DNA of 58,137 bases from Bacteroidales bacterium UBA1715 (GTDB lineage Bacteria > Bacteroidota > Bacteroidia > Bacteroidales > UBA1715). The notes under the pieces were generated by a model. The model did not search any database, was not told the DNA's origin, and saw nothing but the letters and a program-made list of their open reading frames with translations. This document shows positions 6,336 to 15,555 of the stretch, in pieces (position 1 is the stretch's first letter; every line of letters begins with the position of its first letter). The stretch covers positions 1 through 58,137 of the forward strand of contig DCIX01000001.1 in the NCBI GenBank assembly GCA_002317135.1. Direction: 5' to 3'. The position numbers were made by a program, and so were the translations under genes.

Positions 6336-6830
6336 ATGGTAATACATAACGAAAAATACGCAAGTAAACTGAAGATATGGAAAACATTTGGAATTGTGGG
6401 TGTGACTACAATTTTGGTGTATATTCCACTTTCGTCTATGTTTTTGCGTGAATTTGGCATTGAAACAAAGCAATTGGACGCTTGGGAATGTGCTTTGTTT
6501 ATGGCGGCAGTGATTGCGATTTATGCTGCATTTGTATGGTTGCGTCATAAAAAAAGATTGAATTTTATTTACATTTCGGACGAAGACAAGCAAAATCTTG
6601 TGTTTCGTTTTTACCATATTCAATTGCTGATGAAAAAATGTACTTCATATAAAATTCCGTTTGATGCATTCAAAAAATATGAAATCGTGACAGAGGACAA
6701 GAATACTGACTTGATTTTGTATCAGAAAATGGCAAAAAATCAAATGGCAAAATATCCTCCAATTAGTCTTAATGCATTGAAGGAAGAAGAAATTCAACAG
6801 GTAAAAGATTTGTTAAACCAATATTGTTAG
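6336..6830 (+). CDS. Unknown two-TM membrane protein
   Basis: I do not recognise this 164-residue protein. Two hydrophobic helices (about residues 17-37 and 55-72, the second ending in 'W-L-R-H-K-K-R') are followed by a cytoplasmic region of about 90 residues, rich in K, Y and E. That region ends in an amphipathic helix 'A-L-K-E-E-E-I-Q-Q-V-K-D-L-L'. The layout recalls small PH-like or 'YcxB-like' membrane proteins, but no diagnostic motif supports this. It is the first gene of a plus-strand run with four-base spacing to the next gene. Confidence 0.6.
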   Translation: MVIHNEKYASKLKIWKTFGIVGVTTILVYIPLSSMFLREFGIETKQLDAWECALFMAAVIAIYAAFVWLRHKKRLNFIYISDEDKQNLVFRFYHIQLLMKKCTSYKIPFDAFKKYEIVTEDKNTDLILYQKMAKNQMAKYPPISLNALKEEEIQQVKDLLNQYC

Positions 6831-6834
6831 ACCT

Positions 6835-7380
6835 ATGAAAAAATATGTACTTGTAGTATTGTTGTGGCTTTCGGCATTGTCGGTATTTGCACAGCGCGAA
6901 AATCAAAAATGGTATTTGAATGGTATAGGTCCACGTGTAGAATTTGGTGCAAGTTCTAACCAGTTGATGGGTTTGGAATATGATCATTTCTTCCGTACTA
7001 GATTTAAAATGGCAGCAATGTTTTTGTCAAACTTCGATAACATTTATCAAGGTTCTATCATTGGAGATTATGTTGCTGCATTTCCAAATATTGGTTCTCG
7101 ATTGCGTTGGTATGGTGGTGGAGGTCTTTTGATTGGTGGTAAACCAATGTATGATTTGAATGGAGGCAAAACAGGTGTAAAACAAGTTTATGTAGGTCTA
7201 ACGGGAGCGTTGGGTATTGGTTATTCTGTTAAGAAAATTCCTTTAAATGCTTCAATAGAATGGCATCCGAATTTGAATTTTATTTATACGCATTTCCAAA
7301 AGAATAATGCAAACAATGAGCGATTGCAAACTGCCATTGTTGCCGTTACACTTCGATTTATTACAGAAAATAAATACTAA
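6835..7380 (+). CDS. Small outer-membrane beta-barrel protein
   Basis: The product has 181 residues. A signal peptide (about 1-19, ending S-V-F-A-Q) precedes glycine- and aromatic-rich alternating strands such as 'W-Y-G-G-G-G-L-L-I-G-G' and 'V-G-L-T-G-A-L-G-I-G-Y'. It ends 'V-T-L-R-F-I-T-E', close to a typical terminal barrel strand. This is the pattern of small eight-stranded outer-membrane barrels. It is four bases after the preceding membrane gene, and its stop overlaps the start of the following lipoprotein (TAATG), indicating an envelope-related operon segment. The specific function is unknown. Confidence 0.65.
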   Translation: MKKYVLVVLLWLSALSVFAQRENQKWYLNGIGPRVEFGASSNQLMGLEYDHFFRTRFKMAAMFLSNFDNIYQGSIIGDYVAAFPNIGSRLRWYGGGGLLIGGKPMYDLNGGKTGVKQVYVGLTGALGIGYSVKKIPLNASIEWHPNLNFIYTHFQKNNANNERLQTAIVAVTLRFITENKY

Positions 7381-8384
7381 TGTTCTGCAAGAAATACATA
7401 GTTCGTTGTTTGGCTGTTTTATTGGCAACGGTTACTATTGTATCTTGTAATAGGGAATCGAAGCAGGTTCAAGAAGAACGACCTTTTGTGAATGACTTGT
7501 TGTCGAAGACGGCAAGTATTGTTTACGAACAGGAAATGTATGTGCCAGAAGAGTATTTTTTCTTTAAGTCGATTGATTTTGCTTCTTTTGTTAATCAGTT
7601 GAAAAATAAAACGATACAAAAACAAGTAAATGCATATTTGCCGTTTTCTGATATTGTTTTCTCGGCCGACGATATTCAAGATAAGTTTGTGTCGGATTTT
7701 CACCCAGAGCAGATTACTTCTATGATTTTTGATGAGGATTGGGAACTTGATACAGCTCAATTCATAATGAATAAGAAGGTCAATTCGTATTCTTTGGTGC
7801 GTTCGTATGTGCGTCAGGATGCATATAGAGGGGAGGTACAAACGAAATCGATTGTTGCCCGATACGACTTTTCGAACTCGGAGACGCAAGTCCAATCTAA
7901 AGAAAACTACAAATTGTTGGCTAAAGACGTTGCATACGAGGTTTCGTTGGTGAATGCCGACAATCCTGAATTTTTAGAAAATATTCAAGTCAAGCGACTT
8001 GCAAAGATACTTGTTGAAAAAGCACTTTGCGGAAATACGCAAAGTTATAGTTTTTCGTTCCGTGATTCTTTGATGGTAAAAGCGATGGAAGAAGTTTCTG
8101 CCTCGTTGGGAAAAGAAGTTACATGTTACGAAGAAGAAAATATGGCTACGGGTGAGATGGATACGATTTGTGTCGATAAAGACATAGATTTGGGGGAGAT
8201 TTGCGGTGTAGCATTTATCGAAGATTGGTACTTGAACGAAAGTACCATGGAAATTTGTAAAGATGTGAAGGGAATTGCTCCAGTGCGAGTGTTCTATCAC
8301 GACAATGGCGAAGACACACAAACACAATTAGTTAAATCAATACCCTTTGTTATGTACTTTAAAAATCACGACAAGGGGAAATAA
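7380..8384 (+). CDS. Unknown predicted lipoprotein
   Basis: The 334-residue product begins with a lipoprotein signal: basic start, hydrophobic core, and lipobox-like 'T-I-V-S-C' with the lipidated cysteine near residue 23. The mature protein is soluble and rich in acidic residues, with about eight cysteine and methionine positions scattered in no recognisable motif. I do not know the family. It overlaps the upstream barrel gene by one base and is 9 nt from dprA. The association with a barrel gene suggests an envelope role; DprA is probably only a neighbour. Confidence 0.65.
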   Translation: MFCKKYIVRCLAVLLATVTIVSCNRESKQVQEERPFVNDLLSKTASIVYEQEMYVPEEYFFFKSIDFASFVNQLKNKTIQKQVNAYLPFSDIVFSADDIQDKFVSDFHPEQITSMIFDEDWELDTAQFIMNKKVNSYSLVRSYVRQDAYRGEVQTKSIVARYDFSNSETQVQSKENYKLLAKDVAYEVSLVNADNPEFLENIQVKRLAKILVEKALCGNTQSYSFSFRDSLMVKAMEEVSASLGKEVTCYEEENMATGEMDTICVDKDIDLGEICGVAFIEDWYLNESTMEICKDVKGIAPVRVFYHDNGEDTQTQLVKSIPFVMYFKNHDKGK

Positions 8385-8393
8385 CACTTCCCT

Positions 8394-9494
8394 ATGAAGC
8401 CGCAAGAATTATTGTATTATGTTGCGACAGCAATGTTGCAAGCAGTAGGGCCTATTACGGCCAAACAATTGATTTCCTATGTAGGAAGTCCAGAACAAAT
8501 TTTCAAGGAATCTGCATCTACATTAGGTAAAATTCCCAATGTTGGTCCTGCCATTGTAAAGGAAATTCGTGAAAAGAATGTCTTAGCTATGGCAGAAAAA
8601 GAACTTGATTTTATTCAGAAAAATGACGTAAAGGTTCTTACTTATATAGATGATGCTTATCCGTATCGGATGAAGAACTGCGAAGACGCTCCGTTGCTTT
8701 TCTTTTATAAAGGAAATGTAGATTTTAACGGTGCGAAATTCATAAGTATAGTAGGAACTCGGAATGCAACAGATTATGGAAAACAATGTTGTAAAAGTTT
8801 TATATCCGAAATTAAAATTCATAATCCTATCATTGTCAGTGGATTGGCTTTTGGAATTGACGTTTGTGCACACCGTGAAGCGTTAAATGCAGGCTTACAA
8901 ACAATAGCCGTTTTGGGGACGCCATTGTCGCGAATTTCTCCCGTTTCGCATGTAGAAACAGCAAAAGCAATTGTGAATCAAGGATGTGTGTTGTCGGAAT
9001 ACAATACGCAGATGAAGTTAGACAGTAAACTATTTGTCCGTCGAAACCGTATTATTGCAGCCCTTTCTGACGCAACTGTAGTAGTAGAAAGTAAGGAAAA
9101 AGGAGGGGCGTTAATTACAGCCGATTTTGCGAATCAATATAATCGTGATGTATGTGCTTTTCCAGGAAATGTCGGCAATAGATATTCGCAAGGTTGCAAT
9201 AATCTTATAAAGGAAAATAAAGCAGCATTGATAGAAAATGGCAAGGATTTGGAACGATTGCTGAATTGGGATATTGCAGAAAAATCAGCGGCGGTGCAAC
9301 GAGAATTGTTTGTGCAATTGTCGCCAGAAGAACAGGTAGTGTGTGATTTTTTGACAGAACATCCAGAATCAACCATTGACACTATTGCCATTCAATGTAG
9401 TTTGCCTATGAGCAAACTATCGAGTTTATTGTTGACAATGGAATTTAAGGGATTGGTTGCTTGTTTGCCAGGAAAACGATTCCGAAATATTTGA
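8394..9494 (+). CDS. dprA: DNA-processing protein DprA
   Basis: DprA binds incoming single-stranded DNA and loads RecA during natural transformation. It is also conserved in non-competent bacteria. The 366-residue protein has an N-terminal helix-hairpin-helix region ('L-G-K-I-P-N-V-G-P-A-I-V'). The Rossmann-like core follows, with 'S-I-V-G-T-R-N-A-T-D-Y-G', 'I-V-S-G-L-A-F-G-I-D', 'R-R-N-R-I-I-A-A-L-S' and 'G-G-A-L-I-T-A'. A C-terminal winged-helix extension (about residues 300-366) completes it. It precedes ligA by 39 nt on the same strand, so recombination and ligation genes are adjacent. Confidence 0.95.
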   Translation: MKPQELLYYVATAMLQAVGPITAKQLISYVGSPEQIFKESASTLGKIPNVGPAIVKEIREKNVLAMAEKELDFIQKNDVKVLTYIDDAYPYRMKNCEDAPLLFFYKGNVDFNGAKFISIVGTRNATDYGKQCCKSFISEIKIHNPIIVSGLAFGIDVCAHREALNAGLQTIAVLGTPLSRISPVSHVETAKAIVNQGCVLSEYNTQMKLDSKLFVRRNRIIAALSDATVVVESKEKGGALITADFANQYNRDVCAFPGNVGNRYSQGCNNLIKENKAALIENGKDLERLLNWDIAEKSAAVQRELFVQLSPEEQVVCDFLTEHPESTIDTIAIQCSLPMSKLSSLLLTMEFKGLVACLPGKRFRNI

Positions 9495-9533
9495 CGATTT
9501 TTATATATTTGAAGGAATTTTTGGTTAGTGAAG

Positions 9534-11591
9534 ATGGATAACACAGAATTGGACAGAATCGCGGAGTTGCGCGAGCAATTGCATAAACATAACTATAATT
9601 ATTATGTAAAGAACAATCCGGAAATTTCGGATTTTGAATTTGATACATTGTTGAAGGAATTGCAGTCGTTAGAGGCAAAACATCCCGAAGTGTTTGATCC
9701 AACATCTCCTACGCAGCGAGTCGGTAGCGATTTGAGCGAAGGATTCACTCAGGAAGTACATGAGTATCCAATGCTTTCATTAGCAAATAGTTATTCAATG
9801 GAAGACTTGCGGGAATTTGATTCTCGCGTTCGTAAAGCCGTGGGTGACAGAGAGTTTAGTTATACGTGCGAATTAAAATATGACGGTTTGTCAATTTCGT
9901 TACAATATAAGGACGGGAAATTGACCCGTGCGTTAACTCGTGGTGATGGAATTCAGGGAGATAATATTACCAACAATGCTAAAACAATAGGGACAATCCC
10001 ATTGCAGTTGCAAGGAAATTTCCCAAAAGAATTGGAAATCCGTGGTGAGGTAGTAATGCCTCGTGCTGGTTTTGACGCGTTGAATGAAGAACGCATCGAA
10101 CAAGGTGAACAACCATTTGCTAATCCACGTAATGCTGCTTCAGGTTCTTTGAAATTACAAAATTCCCGTGAGGTTGCTCGCCGTCCGTTGCAGGCAAATA
10201 TGTATTATATTCCATCGGAAGCACCGACAGATTCACATTACGAAAACTTGTCGTATGCGCGTTCTTGGGGCTTTAATGTGCCTGATTTATCCGAAAAATG
10301 TAAAACAATTGATGATGTATATACATTTATAACGAAGTGGGATACTAAACGCAAAGACCTACCATTTGATACCGATGGTGTTGTTATAAAAGTTGATTCA
10401 GTATCCTTGCAACAAGAATTAGGTATGACAGCAAAAACGCCACGTTGGGCTATTGCATTCAAATTCAAGGCAGAACAAGCGCGTACTAAATTGTTGTCGG
10501 TTGATTTTCAAGTTGGTCGTCAGGGTACGGTAACTCCGGTTGCAAATTTGGAACCCGTGCAATTGGCGGGAACGGTTATAAAACGTGCAAGTCTGTATAA
10601 TGCAGACCAAATGCAGGTGTTGGGAATCCGTTTGAATGATTATGTCTATATTGAAAAAGGTGGAGAAATTATTCCGAAGGTTGTTCGGATAGATGAGGAT
10701 GCACGCGATGCAGATTCGCAACCGTTGCATTTTATAACGCACTGTCCGGAATGTGGAGCAGAATTAATTCGTATGGAAGATGAAGCAAATTATTATTGTC
10801 CGAATTCCAAGAACTGTCCTCCGCAGATAAAAGGAAAAATAGAGCATTTTGTTGGTCGCGATGCAATGAACATCGCTTTAGCAGGAGCAACGATTGAACA
10901 ATTATATAATGTAGGTTTGATACAGAATGCGTCAGATTTTTATTCGTTGCAATATGACGATGTGATAAAACTTGATCGTTTTGCAGAGAAATCTTCCCGA
11001 AATTTGATAGATAGTATTCAAGAATCGAAAAGCATACCATTTTATAAAGTATTGTATGCAATCGGTATTCGCCATATAGGTAAGGCAAATGCAAAAGTGT
11101 TGGCGAAAAAGTTTAAGTCTATTGAGGCAATTCAAAATGCTACGCTCGAAGAGTTGCAAGATACCGAAGATGTGGGAGAGGTGATAGCTGTTAGTATAAA
11201 ACAATTCTTCCAAGATGATGACAATGTTGCGTTTATTCAAAAACTACGAGACAATGGCGTGCAATTGGAGGAAAAAGAGAAGCAGGAAGCCCAAAGCAAT
11301 GTGTTGGAAGGAAAGAGCATAGTTATATCTGGAACATTCCAAAAACATAGCCGTGATGAAATGAAGGAGTTAATAGAAGCAAACGGTGGAAAAAATGTTT
11401 CAGGTGTTTCGAAGAGTACCAATTATTTGTTGGCAGGTGAGGGAATAGGACCAAGTAAATTAGAAAAAGCAACCACATTTGGTGTTCAAATTATCACAGA
11501 AGAAGACTTTTATGCTATGATTGGCATGTCGGAACCTATTCAAAGTGCACCTAAAGCACCAAATTCAGGAGAACAATTATCTTTGTTTTAA
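9534..11591 (+). CDS. ligA: NAD+-dependent DNA ligase LigA
   Basis: LigA seals nicks in DNA using NAD+ in replication and repair. The product is 685 residues when started at ATG 9534; the GTG at 9528 adds only two residues. The domains are in the usual order. An N-terminal Ia region contains 'H-N-Y-N-Y-Y-V' and is followed by the nucleotidyltransferase core with the adenylation lysine in 'C-E-L-K-Y-D-G-L-S'. Then come the OB fold, the four-cysteine zinc finger (C-P-E-C...C-P-N-S-K-N-C), helix-hairpin-helix repeats, and a BRCT domain near 595-670 with 'I-V-I-S-G-T-F'. The protein is complete and normal in length. Confidence 0.97.
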   Translation: MDNTELDRIAELREQLHKHNYNYYVKNNPEISDFEFDTLLKELQSLEAKHPEVFDPTSPTQRVGSDLSEGFTQEVHEYPMLSLANSYSMEDLREFDSRVRKAVGDREFSYTCELKYDGLSISLQYKDGKLTRALTRGDGIQGDNITNNAKTIGTIPLQLQGNFPKELEIRGEVVMPRAGFDALNEERIEQGEQPFANPRNAASGSLKLQNSREVARRPLQANMYYIPSEAPTDSHYENLSYARSWGFNVPDLSEKCKTIDDVYTFITKWDTKRKDLPFDTDGVVIKVDSVSLQQELGMTAKTPRWAIAFKFKAEQARTKLLSVDFQVGRQGTVTPVANLEPVQLAGTVIKRASLYNADQMQVLGIRLNDYVYIEKGGEIIPKVVRIDEDARDADSQPLHFITHCPECGAELIRMEDEANYYCPNSKNCPPQIKGKIEHFVGRDAMNIALAGATIEQLYNVGLIQNASDFYSLQYDDVIKLDRFAEKSSRNLIDSIQESKSIPFYKVLYAIGIRHIGKANAKVLAKKFKSIEAIQNATLEELQDTEDVGEVIAVSIKQFFQDDDNVAFIQKLRDNGVQLEEKEKQEAQSNVLEGKSIVISGTFQKHSRDEMKELIEANGGKNVSGVSKSTNYLLAGEGIGPSKLEKATTFGVQIITEEDFYAMIGMSEPIQSAPKAPNSGEQLSLF

Positions 11592-11674
11592 TATAAATAT
11601 AAAATGTAAATACTTGTTTTATAATTGTTTAAATAAAATTTTACAAAAAAACAAAAGAAATTTTTATAAAACAC

Positions 11675-11704
11675 TTTGTATTACAAAAGAAAAAATTAAT
11701 TTTG
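11675..11704 (+). promoter_or_regulatory. Promoter of tRNA-Leu
   Basis: TTTG (11675-11678), 18 nt, then TAATTTTG (11697-11704). The -7 box ends 10 nt before the first base of the tRNA. Confidence 0.6.
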
Positions 11705-11714
11705 TGCACCCTAA

Positions 11715-11796
11715 GCGGATATGGTGAAATTGGTAGACACGCCAGACTTAGGATCTGGTGCCGCGAGGCTTGTGGGTTCGAGTCCCCCTATCCGCA
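11715..11796 (+). tRNA. tRNA-Leu (anticodon TAG)
   Basis: The acceptor arms GCGGATA (11715-11721) and TATCCGC (11789-11795) pair perfectly. The anticodon stem CCAGA/TCTGG encloses the loop CTTAGGA, giving anticodon TAG, which reads CTN leucine codons. A long variable arm (TGCCGCGAGGCTTGT region) identifies a class II tRNA, and the T loop reads GGTTCGAGTCC. The 3' CCA is not encoded. The gene has its own promoter and terminator. Confidence 0.97.
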
Positions 11797-11801
11797 CAAT
11801 G

Positions 11802-11830
11802 AAACCGCTTTCAAAAAAGCGGTTTTTTTT
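11802..11830 (+). terminator. Intrinsic terminator after tRNA-Leu
   Basis: A 10-bp stem AAACCGCTTT (11802-11811)/AAAGCGGTTT (11816-11825) with loop CAAA is followed by a T-run. Confidence 0.85.
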
Positions 11831-11853
11831 TGAACTATTTTAAAACTAAAAAA

Positions 11854-13188
11854 ATGAACGTTACAAAACAAGGAGAAGGATTGGTTTCTGTTATAACGGT
11901 ACAAGTTGCACAAGCAGATTATACAGAAAAGGTAAATAATGTATTGAAAGATTACCGCAAGAAAGCATCTGTTAAAGGTTTCCGTCCTGGAACAGTTCCA
12001 ATGGGAATGGTAAAACAAATGTATGGTAAATATGCAACTGTGGAAGAAGTTAATAAACTTGTTTCAGAAGCGTTACAATCATATTTTACAGACAATAAAA
12101 TGCATGTGTTGGGTGAACCATTAGCAAATGCAGATCAAAAAGAAGTAAACTGGGATACAGATACAGAATTTGAATTCAAATTTGATGTTGCGGTAGCTCC
12201 AGAAATCAACATTGAATTGTCAAAGAAAAACAAAGCTGATTACTATAAAATCATTGTTGACGATACATTGGTAAACGAAAGAGTAGAAGGTTTCTGTGCT
12301 CGTTTCGGTAAACAAGAAGATGTAGAAAACATTGAAGGTACAGAATTCGTTGCTGGTGCATTGAAATGTGTTGGTGCAGAAACTTCTGTAGAAAGAGGTT
12401 CAATGTTGTTGACAAAAATGAAAAACGAAGAAGAACTTGCTAAGTTCAAAGCAGCAAAGAAAGGTGATGTTGTAACATTTAACCCTAAGAAAGCTTTCGA
12501 AGATGAAACTGAAACAGAATTGTTCACAGGTGCTAAGAAAGAAAATGTAGCTGCTATGGAAGCAGATTACGAACTTAAATTGGAAGCAATTAAACGCTAT
12601 ACAAAAGGCGAAGTTAATCAAGATTTGTTCGACAAAGTATATGGCGAAGGTGCTGTGAAGAACGAAGAAGAATTCAAAGCTCGTATCAAATCTGAATTGG
12701 AAGCTAATTTTGCAATGAATAGCGATTTCAAATTCTTCGCAGATTTCAAAAAGAAATTAGTTGAATCAAATAAGATTGAATTGCCAGAAGAATTTTTGAA
12801 ACGTTGGTTGACAGAAGTAAATAAGGATAACGAAAAAATCACAGCTGATCAAATCGAAAAAGAATTCCCATTGTTTATGGAAGATTTGCGTTGGCAATTG
12901 ATTAGTGGTAAATTCGTTAAGGATAACAACATACAAGTTACTCCAGACGAAGTTAAGAATGCTGCTAAAGAATACACTCGTTTCCAATTAGCACAATATG
13001 GAATGGTTAATGCAGACGACAAGATGGTTGAACAATGGAGTGCTGAAATCTTAAAGAACCGCGAAGAAGTTAACCGTTTGTATGAAATGGAAGAAAACAA
13101 GAAATTGATTTCATTCTTCAAAGAAGCAATTAAATTGAACGAACAAGAAGTTTCTCTTGAAAAATTCAACGAATTAGCTGAAAAATAA
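11854..13188 (+). CDS. tig: Trigger factor
   Basis: Trigger factor is the ribosome-bound chaperone and peptidyl-prolyl isomerase. The ATG at 11854 gives 444 residues; an upstream TTG at 11830 lies inside the tRNA terminator and is rejected. The N-terminal ribosome-binding signature appears as 'K-G-F-R-P-G-T-V-P-M-G-M-V' at about residues 39-51. The central PPIase-like domain is degenerate ('G-T-E-F-V-A-G-A-L-K'), as is usual in Bacteroidota. The long C-terminal chaperone arms are highly charged and helical. The codon usage is strongly biased, as expected of an abundant protein. It is followed by its own terminator. Confidence 0.93.
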   Translation: MNVTKQGEGLVSVITVQVAQADYTEKVNNVLKDYRKKASVKGFRPGTVPMGMVKQMYGKYATVEEVNKLVSEALQSYFTDNKMHVLGEPLANADQKEVNWDTDTEFEFKFDVAVAPEINIELSKKNKADYYKIIVDDTLVNERVEGFCARFGKQEDVENIEGTEFVAGALKCVGAETSVERGSMLLTKMKNEEELAKFKAAKKGDVVTFNPKKAFEDETETELFTGAKKENVAAMEADYELKLEAIKRYTKGEVNQDLFDKVYGEGAVKNEEEFKARIKSELEANFAMNSDFKFFADFKKKLVESNKIELPEEFLKRWLTEVNKDNEKITADQIEKEFPLFMEDLRWQLISGKFVKDNNIQVTPDEVKNAAKEYTRFQLAQYGMVNADDKMVEQWSAEILKNREEVNRLYEMEENKKLISFFKEAIKLNEQEVSLEKFNELAEK

Positions 13189-13209
13189 TCGTTCGATTAT
13201 AAAATAGAG

Positions 13210-13236
13210 AAGGCAGACGAAAGTCTGCCTTTTTTG
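13210..13236 (+). terminator. Intrinsic terminator of tig
   Basis: AAGGCAGAC (13210-13218), tetraloop GAAA, GTCTGCCTT (13223-13231), then a T-run. Confidence 0.9.
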
Positions 13237-13251
13237 TTTGTATAAAACTCG

Positions 13252-13259
13252 TACATTTG
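13252..13259 (+). promoter_or_regulatory. -7 promoter box for rsmE
   Basis: TACATTTG matches TAnnTTTG and lies 15 nt before the rsmE ATG, right after the tig terminator. Confidence 0.5.
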
Positions 13260-13274
13260 TAAAAACATTGTGCT

Positions 13275-13976
13275 ATGAATCTTTTTTATTCGACAGATAT
13301 ATCGGAAACTCAAATTGTATTGCCAGAAGAAGAAGCTCGTCATTGTACGAAGGTACTTCGAAAAACAGTTGGTGATGAGGTTTATGTTATAGACGGCAAA
13401 GGAACTCTTTACTTAACTAAAATAGAGGCTGTAGGTAAAAAAGATTGTGTTTGTGGCATAATAAGCAAAACAGAGGCCTTTGGTGGGCATAACTATTATG
13501 TTCGTATGTGTGTGGCACCGACTAAAAACATAGATCGATTTGAATTCTTTGTGGAAAAAGCGGTAGAAATAGGAGTGGATGAAATTATTCCTATAGTGTC
13601 AGACAATTCAGAACGTAAAGTTTTAAAATTGGATAGAATAGAGCGAATAGTTTTGTCTGCTATGAAGCAATCATATAAGGCAACAATGCCAAAAATTGCT
13701 GAACTTACAGATATAAAAGATGTTCTTTCTGCTAATTATGATGGTGTGAAATGTATTGCCCATTGTGAGGACCAAGAGAAAACATTGTTGCGTGATATAG
13801 CTGGTGAACATAAAACTGTAACGATTTTAATTGGTCCAGAAGGCGATTTTTCCATACAGGAAATAGAACAAGCCAAACAAAATGGTTGGAAGCCTGTAAG
13901 CTTAGGAGAAAGCCGTTTGCGTACAGAAACAGCAGCAATTGCCGCCGTACATACAGTGAATGTTATGAATCAATAA
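13275..13976 (+). CDS. rsmE: 16S rRNA (uracil-1498-N3)-methyltransferase RsmE
   Basis: RsmE methylates U1498 of 16S rRNA using SAM. The 233-residue protein has an N-terminal PUA-like domain ('E-A-R-H-C-T-K-V-L-R'). The SPOUT-fold catalytic domain follows, with the knot motifs 'I-G-P-E-G-D-F-S' near residue 190 and 'S-L-G-E-S-R-L-R-T-E-T-A-A' near 215. Both are highly conserved in RsmE. It is a single-gene unit between its own promoter and convergent terminators shared with the nitrogen operon. Confidence 0.95.
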   Translation: MNLFYSTDISETQIVLPEEEARHCTKVLRKTVGDEVYVIDGKGTLYLTKIEAVGKKDCVCGIISKTEAFGGHNYYVRMCVAPTKNIDRFEFFVEKAVEIGVDEIIPIVSDNSERKVLKLDRIERIVLSAMKQSYKATMPKIAELTDIKDVLSANYDGVKCIAHCEDQEKTLLRDIAGEHKTVTILIGPEGDFSIQEIEQAKQNGWKPVSLGESRLRTETAAIAAVHTVNVMNQ

Positions 13977-13980
13977 AAAA

Positions 13981-14000
13981 GCCTACGACTTCTCGTAGGC
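13981..14000 (-). terminator. Hairpin terminator between rsmE and amt
   Basis: GCCTACGA-CTTC-TCGTAGGC is a perfect 8-bp stem. The A6 tract on its left becomes a U-tract on the minus strand, so it would stop transcription arriving from amt before it enters rsmE. Confidence 0.65.
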
Positions 14001-14061
14001 TCTCGCAAAAAACAAAAAGATACCTCAAATAATTACTCGATCATAAAAGGTATGTTATGTA

Positions 14062-14096
14062 AAAATCCATCTGACCGAAGCCAGATGGATTTTGTT
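14062..14096. terminator. Bidirectional terminator downstream of amt
   Basis: A 12-bp stem AAAATCCATCTG (14062-14073)/CAGATGGATTTT (14082-14093) has A/T tracts on both sides. It lies just after the amt stop codon. Confidence 0.8.
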
Positions 14097-14099
14097 TTA

Positions 14100-15506
14100 T
14101 CAGTTGTATGCTGATTCTCCGTGTTCGTAGATATCCAAACCTTCTTCTTCAATTCTCGATTCAACTCGTAAACCGAAGATGTATTTAATGGCAAGGAATA
14201 CAATCAAACCGCAGCCGAATGACCAACCTGCAATTGCAAGTTCACCGATTAATTGAGTTGTGAAACTGTAACCACATTCTGCGTATGCAAATACACCTGT
14301 TAGAAGTGTTCCTGTGAAACCAGCCATACCGTGTACTGAAACTGCACCTACAGGATCATCAATGTGAAGTTTTGTGTCGAAGAAGTTTACACAGAAGCAC
14401 ATTACGATAGAAGCGATTGCACCAATTACTGCTGCTGCCCAAATTGGAACGCAGTCACAACCAGCTGTGATACCAACCAAACCAGCTAAGATACCGTTGC
14501 ATACCATTGATAGAGAAGGTTTACCATATACTAACCAAGTGTAGATTAGAGCTACAAGTGCGCCAACAGCTGCAGCGATGTTTGTTGTGACGAAAATGTG
14601 AGACATTGCAGACATGTTTTCTAGTATGCCACCACCATAGCAATCAGGATCAACAGAACCTGTTGCAGCTACAGTAGAACCTGGGTTGAAACCGAACCAA
14701 CCCATCCAAAGAATCCATACACCGAGAGCGGCAAGTGTTAAACTATGTCCAGGGATAGCGTTAGAACGAAGTTTACCGTCAGCAGTTTTTGAATATTTAC
14801 CCAAACGTGGACCAAGAACGATAGCACCAGCAAGAGCGATGAAACCACCACAAGAGTGAACTACTGCTGAACCTGCAAAATCGTGGAATCCCATTTCGCT
14901 TAACCATCCACCGCCCCAAGACCAGTGACCTTGAATTGGATAAATGAAAGCAGAAATGATGATAGAGTAAAGAAGATACATAGAGAATTTAGTTCTTTCT
15001 GCCATAGCACCTGATACAATTGTTGCTGCAGTTGCACAGAATACTGTTTGGAATATGAAATAACATTCTTTTGGTAGGTTTGGACATGGGTTTTCAACAC
15101 CAATGATACCGAAGCCGTCCCAACCTAAGAAAGAGCCTGCACCAAACATAATAGAGAAACCTAAGAACCAGTATAGTACAGAACCAACAGAGAAGTCCAT
15201 GAAGTTTTTCATAAGGATGTTGGCTGTGTTCTTTGTACGAGTCATACCAGCTTCAACCAAAGCAAAACCTGGTTGCATAAAGAACACTAACATTGCAGCT
15301 AATAATACCCAAATTGTATCAACTGGGTTTATATCAGAAACTGCTTCGATAACTGCTTCTACTGCGGATGTTTCTGCAACTGCTTCGGCAGCGGCTGCAC
15401 ATTCTGTTGTGGCTGTGCTATCTTGTGCAAAGGCAGAGCCTGCAAACATAGATAGGGCAAGGACTGTCGCCGCCACTTTTGTTATATGTTTAAATATTCG
15501 TTTCAT
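14100..15506 (-). CDS. amt: Ammonium transporter Amt
   Basis: Amt moves ammonium across the inner membrane and is blocked by PII. The 468-residue product has an N-terminal signal-like segment ending 'G-S-A-F-A-Q', an alanine-rich linker to about residue 55, and then eleven TM helices. Family signatures seen are 'F-F-M-Q-P-G-F-A-L-V-E-A-G', 'D-F-A-G-S-A-V-V-H-S-C-G-G' with the first pore histidine, and 'D-D-P-V-G-A-V-S-V-H-G-M-A-G' with the second. The gene is the last of a porin-PII-Amt operon, 49 nt after the PII stop. It is preceded by repeated AACAAACG motifs. Confidence 0.96.
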   Translation of the reverse strand: MKRIFKHITKVAATVLALSMFAGSAFAQDSTATTECAAAAEAVAETSAVEAVIEAVSDINPVDTIWVLLAAMLVFFMQPGFALVEAGMTRTKNTANILMKNFMDFSVGSVLYWFLGFSIMFGAGSFLGWDGFGIIGVENPCPNLPKECYFIFQTVFCATAATIVSGAMAERTKFSMYLLYSIIISAFIYPIQGHWSWGGGWLSEMGFHDFAGSAVVHSCGGFIALAGAIVLGPRLGKYSKTADGKLRSNAIPGHSLTLAALGVWILWMGWFGFNPGSTVAATGSVDPDCYGGGILENMSAMSHIFVTTNIAAAVGALVALIYTWLVYGKPSLSMVCNGILAGLVGITAGCDCVPIWAAAVIGAIASIVMCFCVNFFDTKLHIDDPVGAVSVHGMAGFTGTLLTGVFAYAECGYSFTTQLIGELAIAGWSFGCGLIVFLAIKYIFGLRVESRIEEEGLDIYEHGESAYN

Positions 15507-15509
15507 AAT

Positions 15510-15539
15510 CGTTTGTTTTTTTTGTTACCGTTTGTTTTG
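15510..15539 (-). repeat. A-rich AACAAACG leader repeats upstream of amt
   Basis: On the minus strand two copies of AAAACAAACG occur within 30 nt, the second 5 nt before the amt ATG. The same motif appears three times in the leader of the porin gene at the head of this operon. Confidence 0.5.
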
Positions 15540-15555
15540 TTTGAATCAATGCCTC

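Noticed and set aside
7419..7895. 158-codon minus-strand frame opposite the lipoprotein gene
   Set aside because: The plus-strand frame has a lipoprotein signal and tight operon spacing. The minus frame has random composition.
11830..11853. TTG start of trigger factor
   Set aside because: It lies in the T-run of the tRNA-Leu terminator; the conserved N-terminus starts at ATG 11854.
14100..15506. N-terminal extension of Amt as a mis-set start
   Set aside because: The hydrophobic start followed by A-Q and an Ala-rich linker looks like a true signal segment, and no ATG nearer the first conserved helix is better placed.
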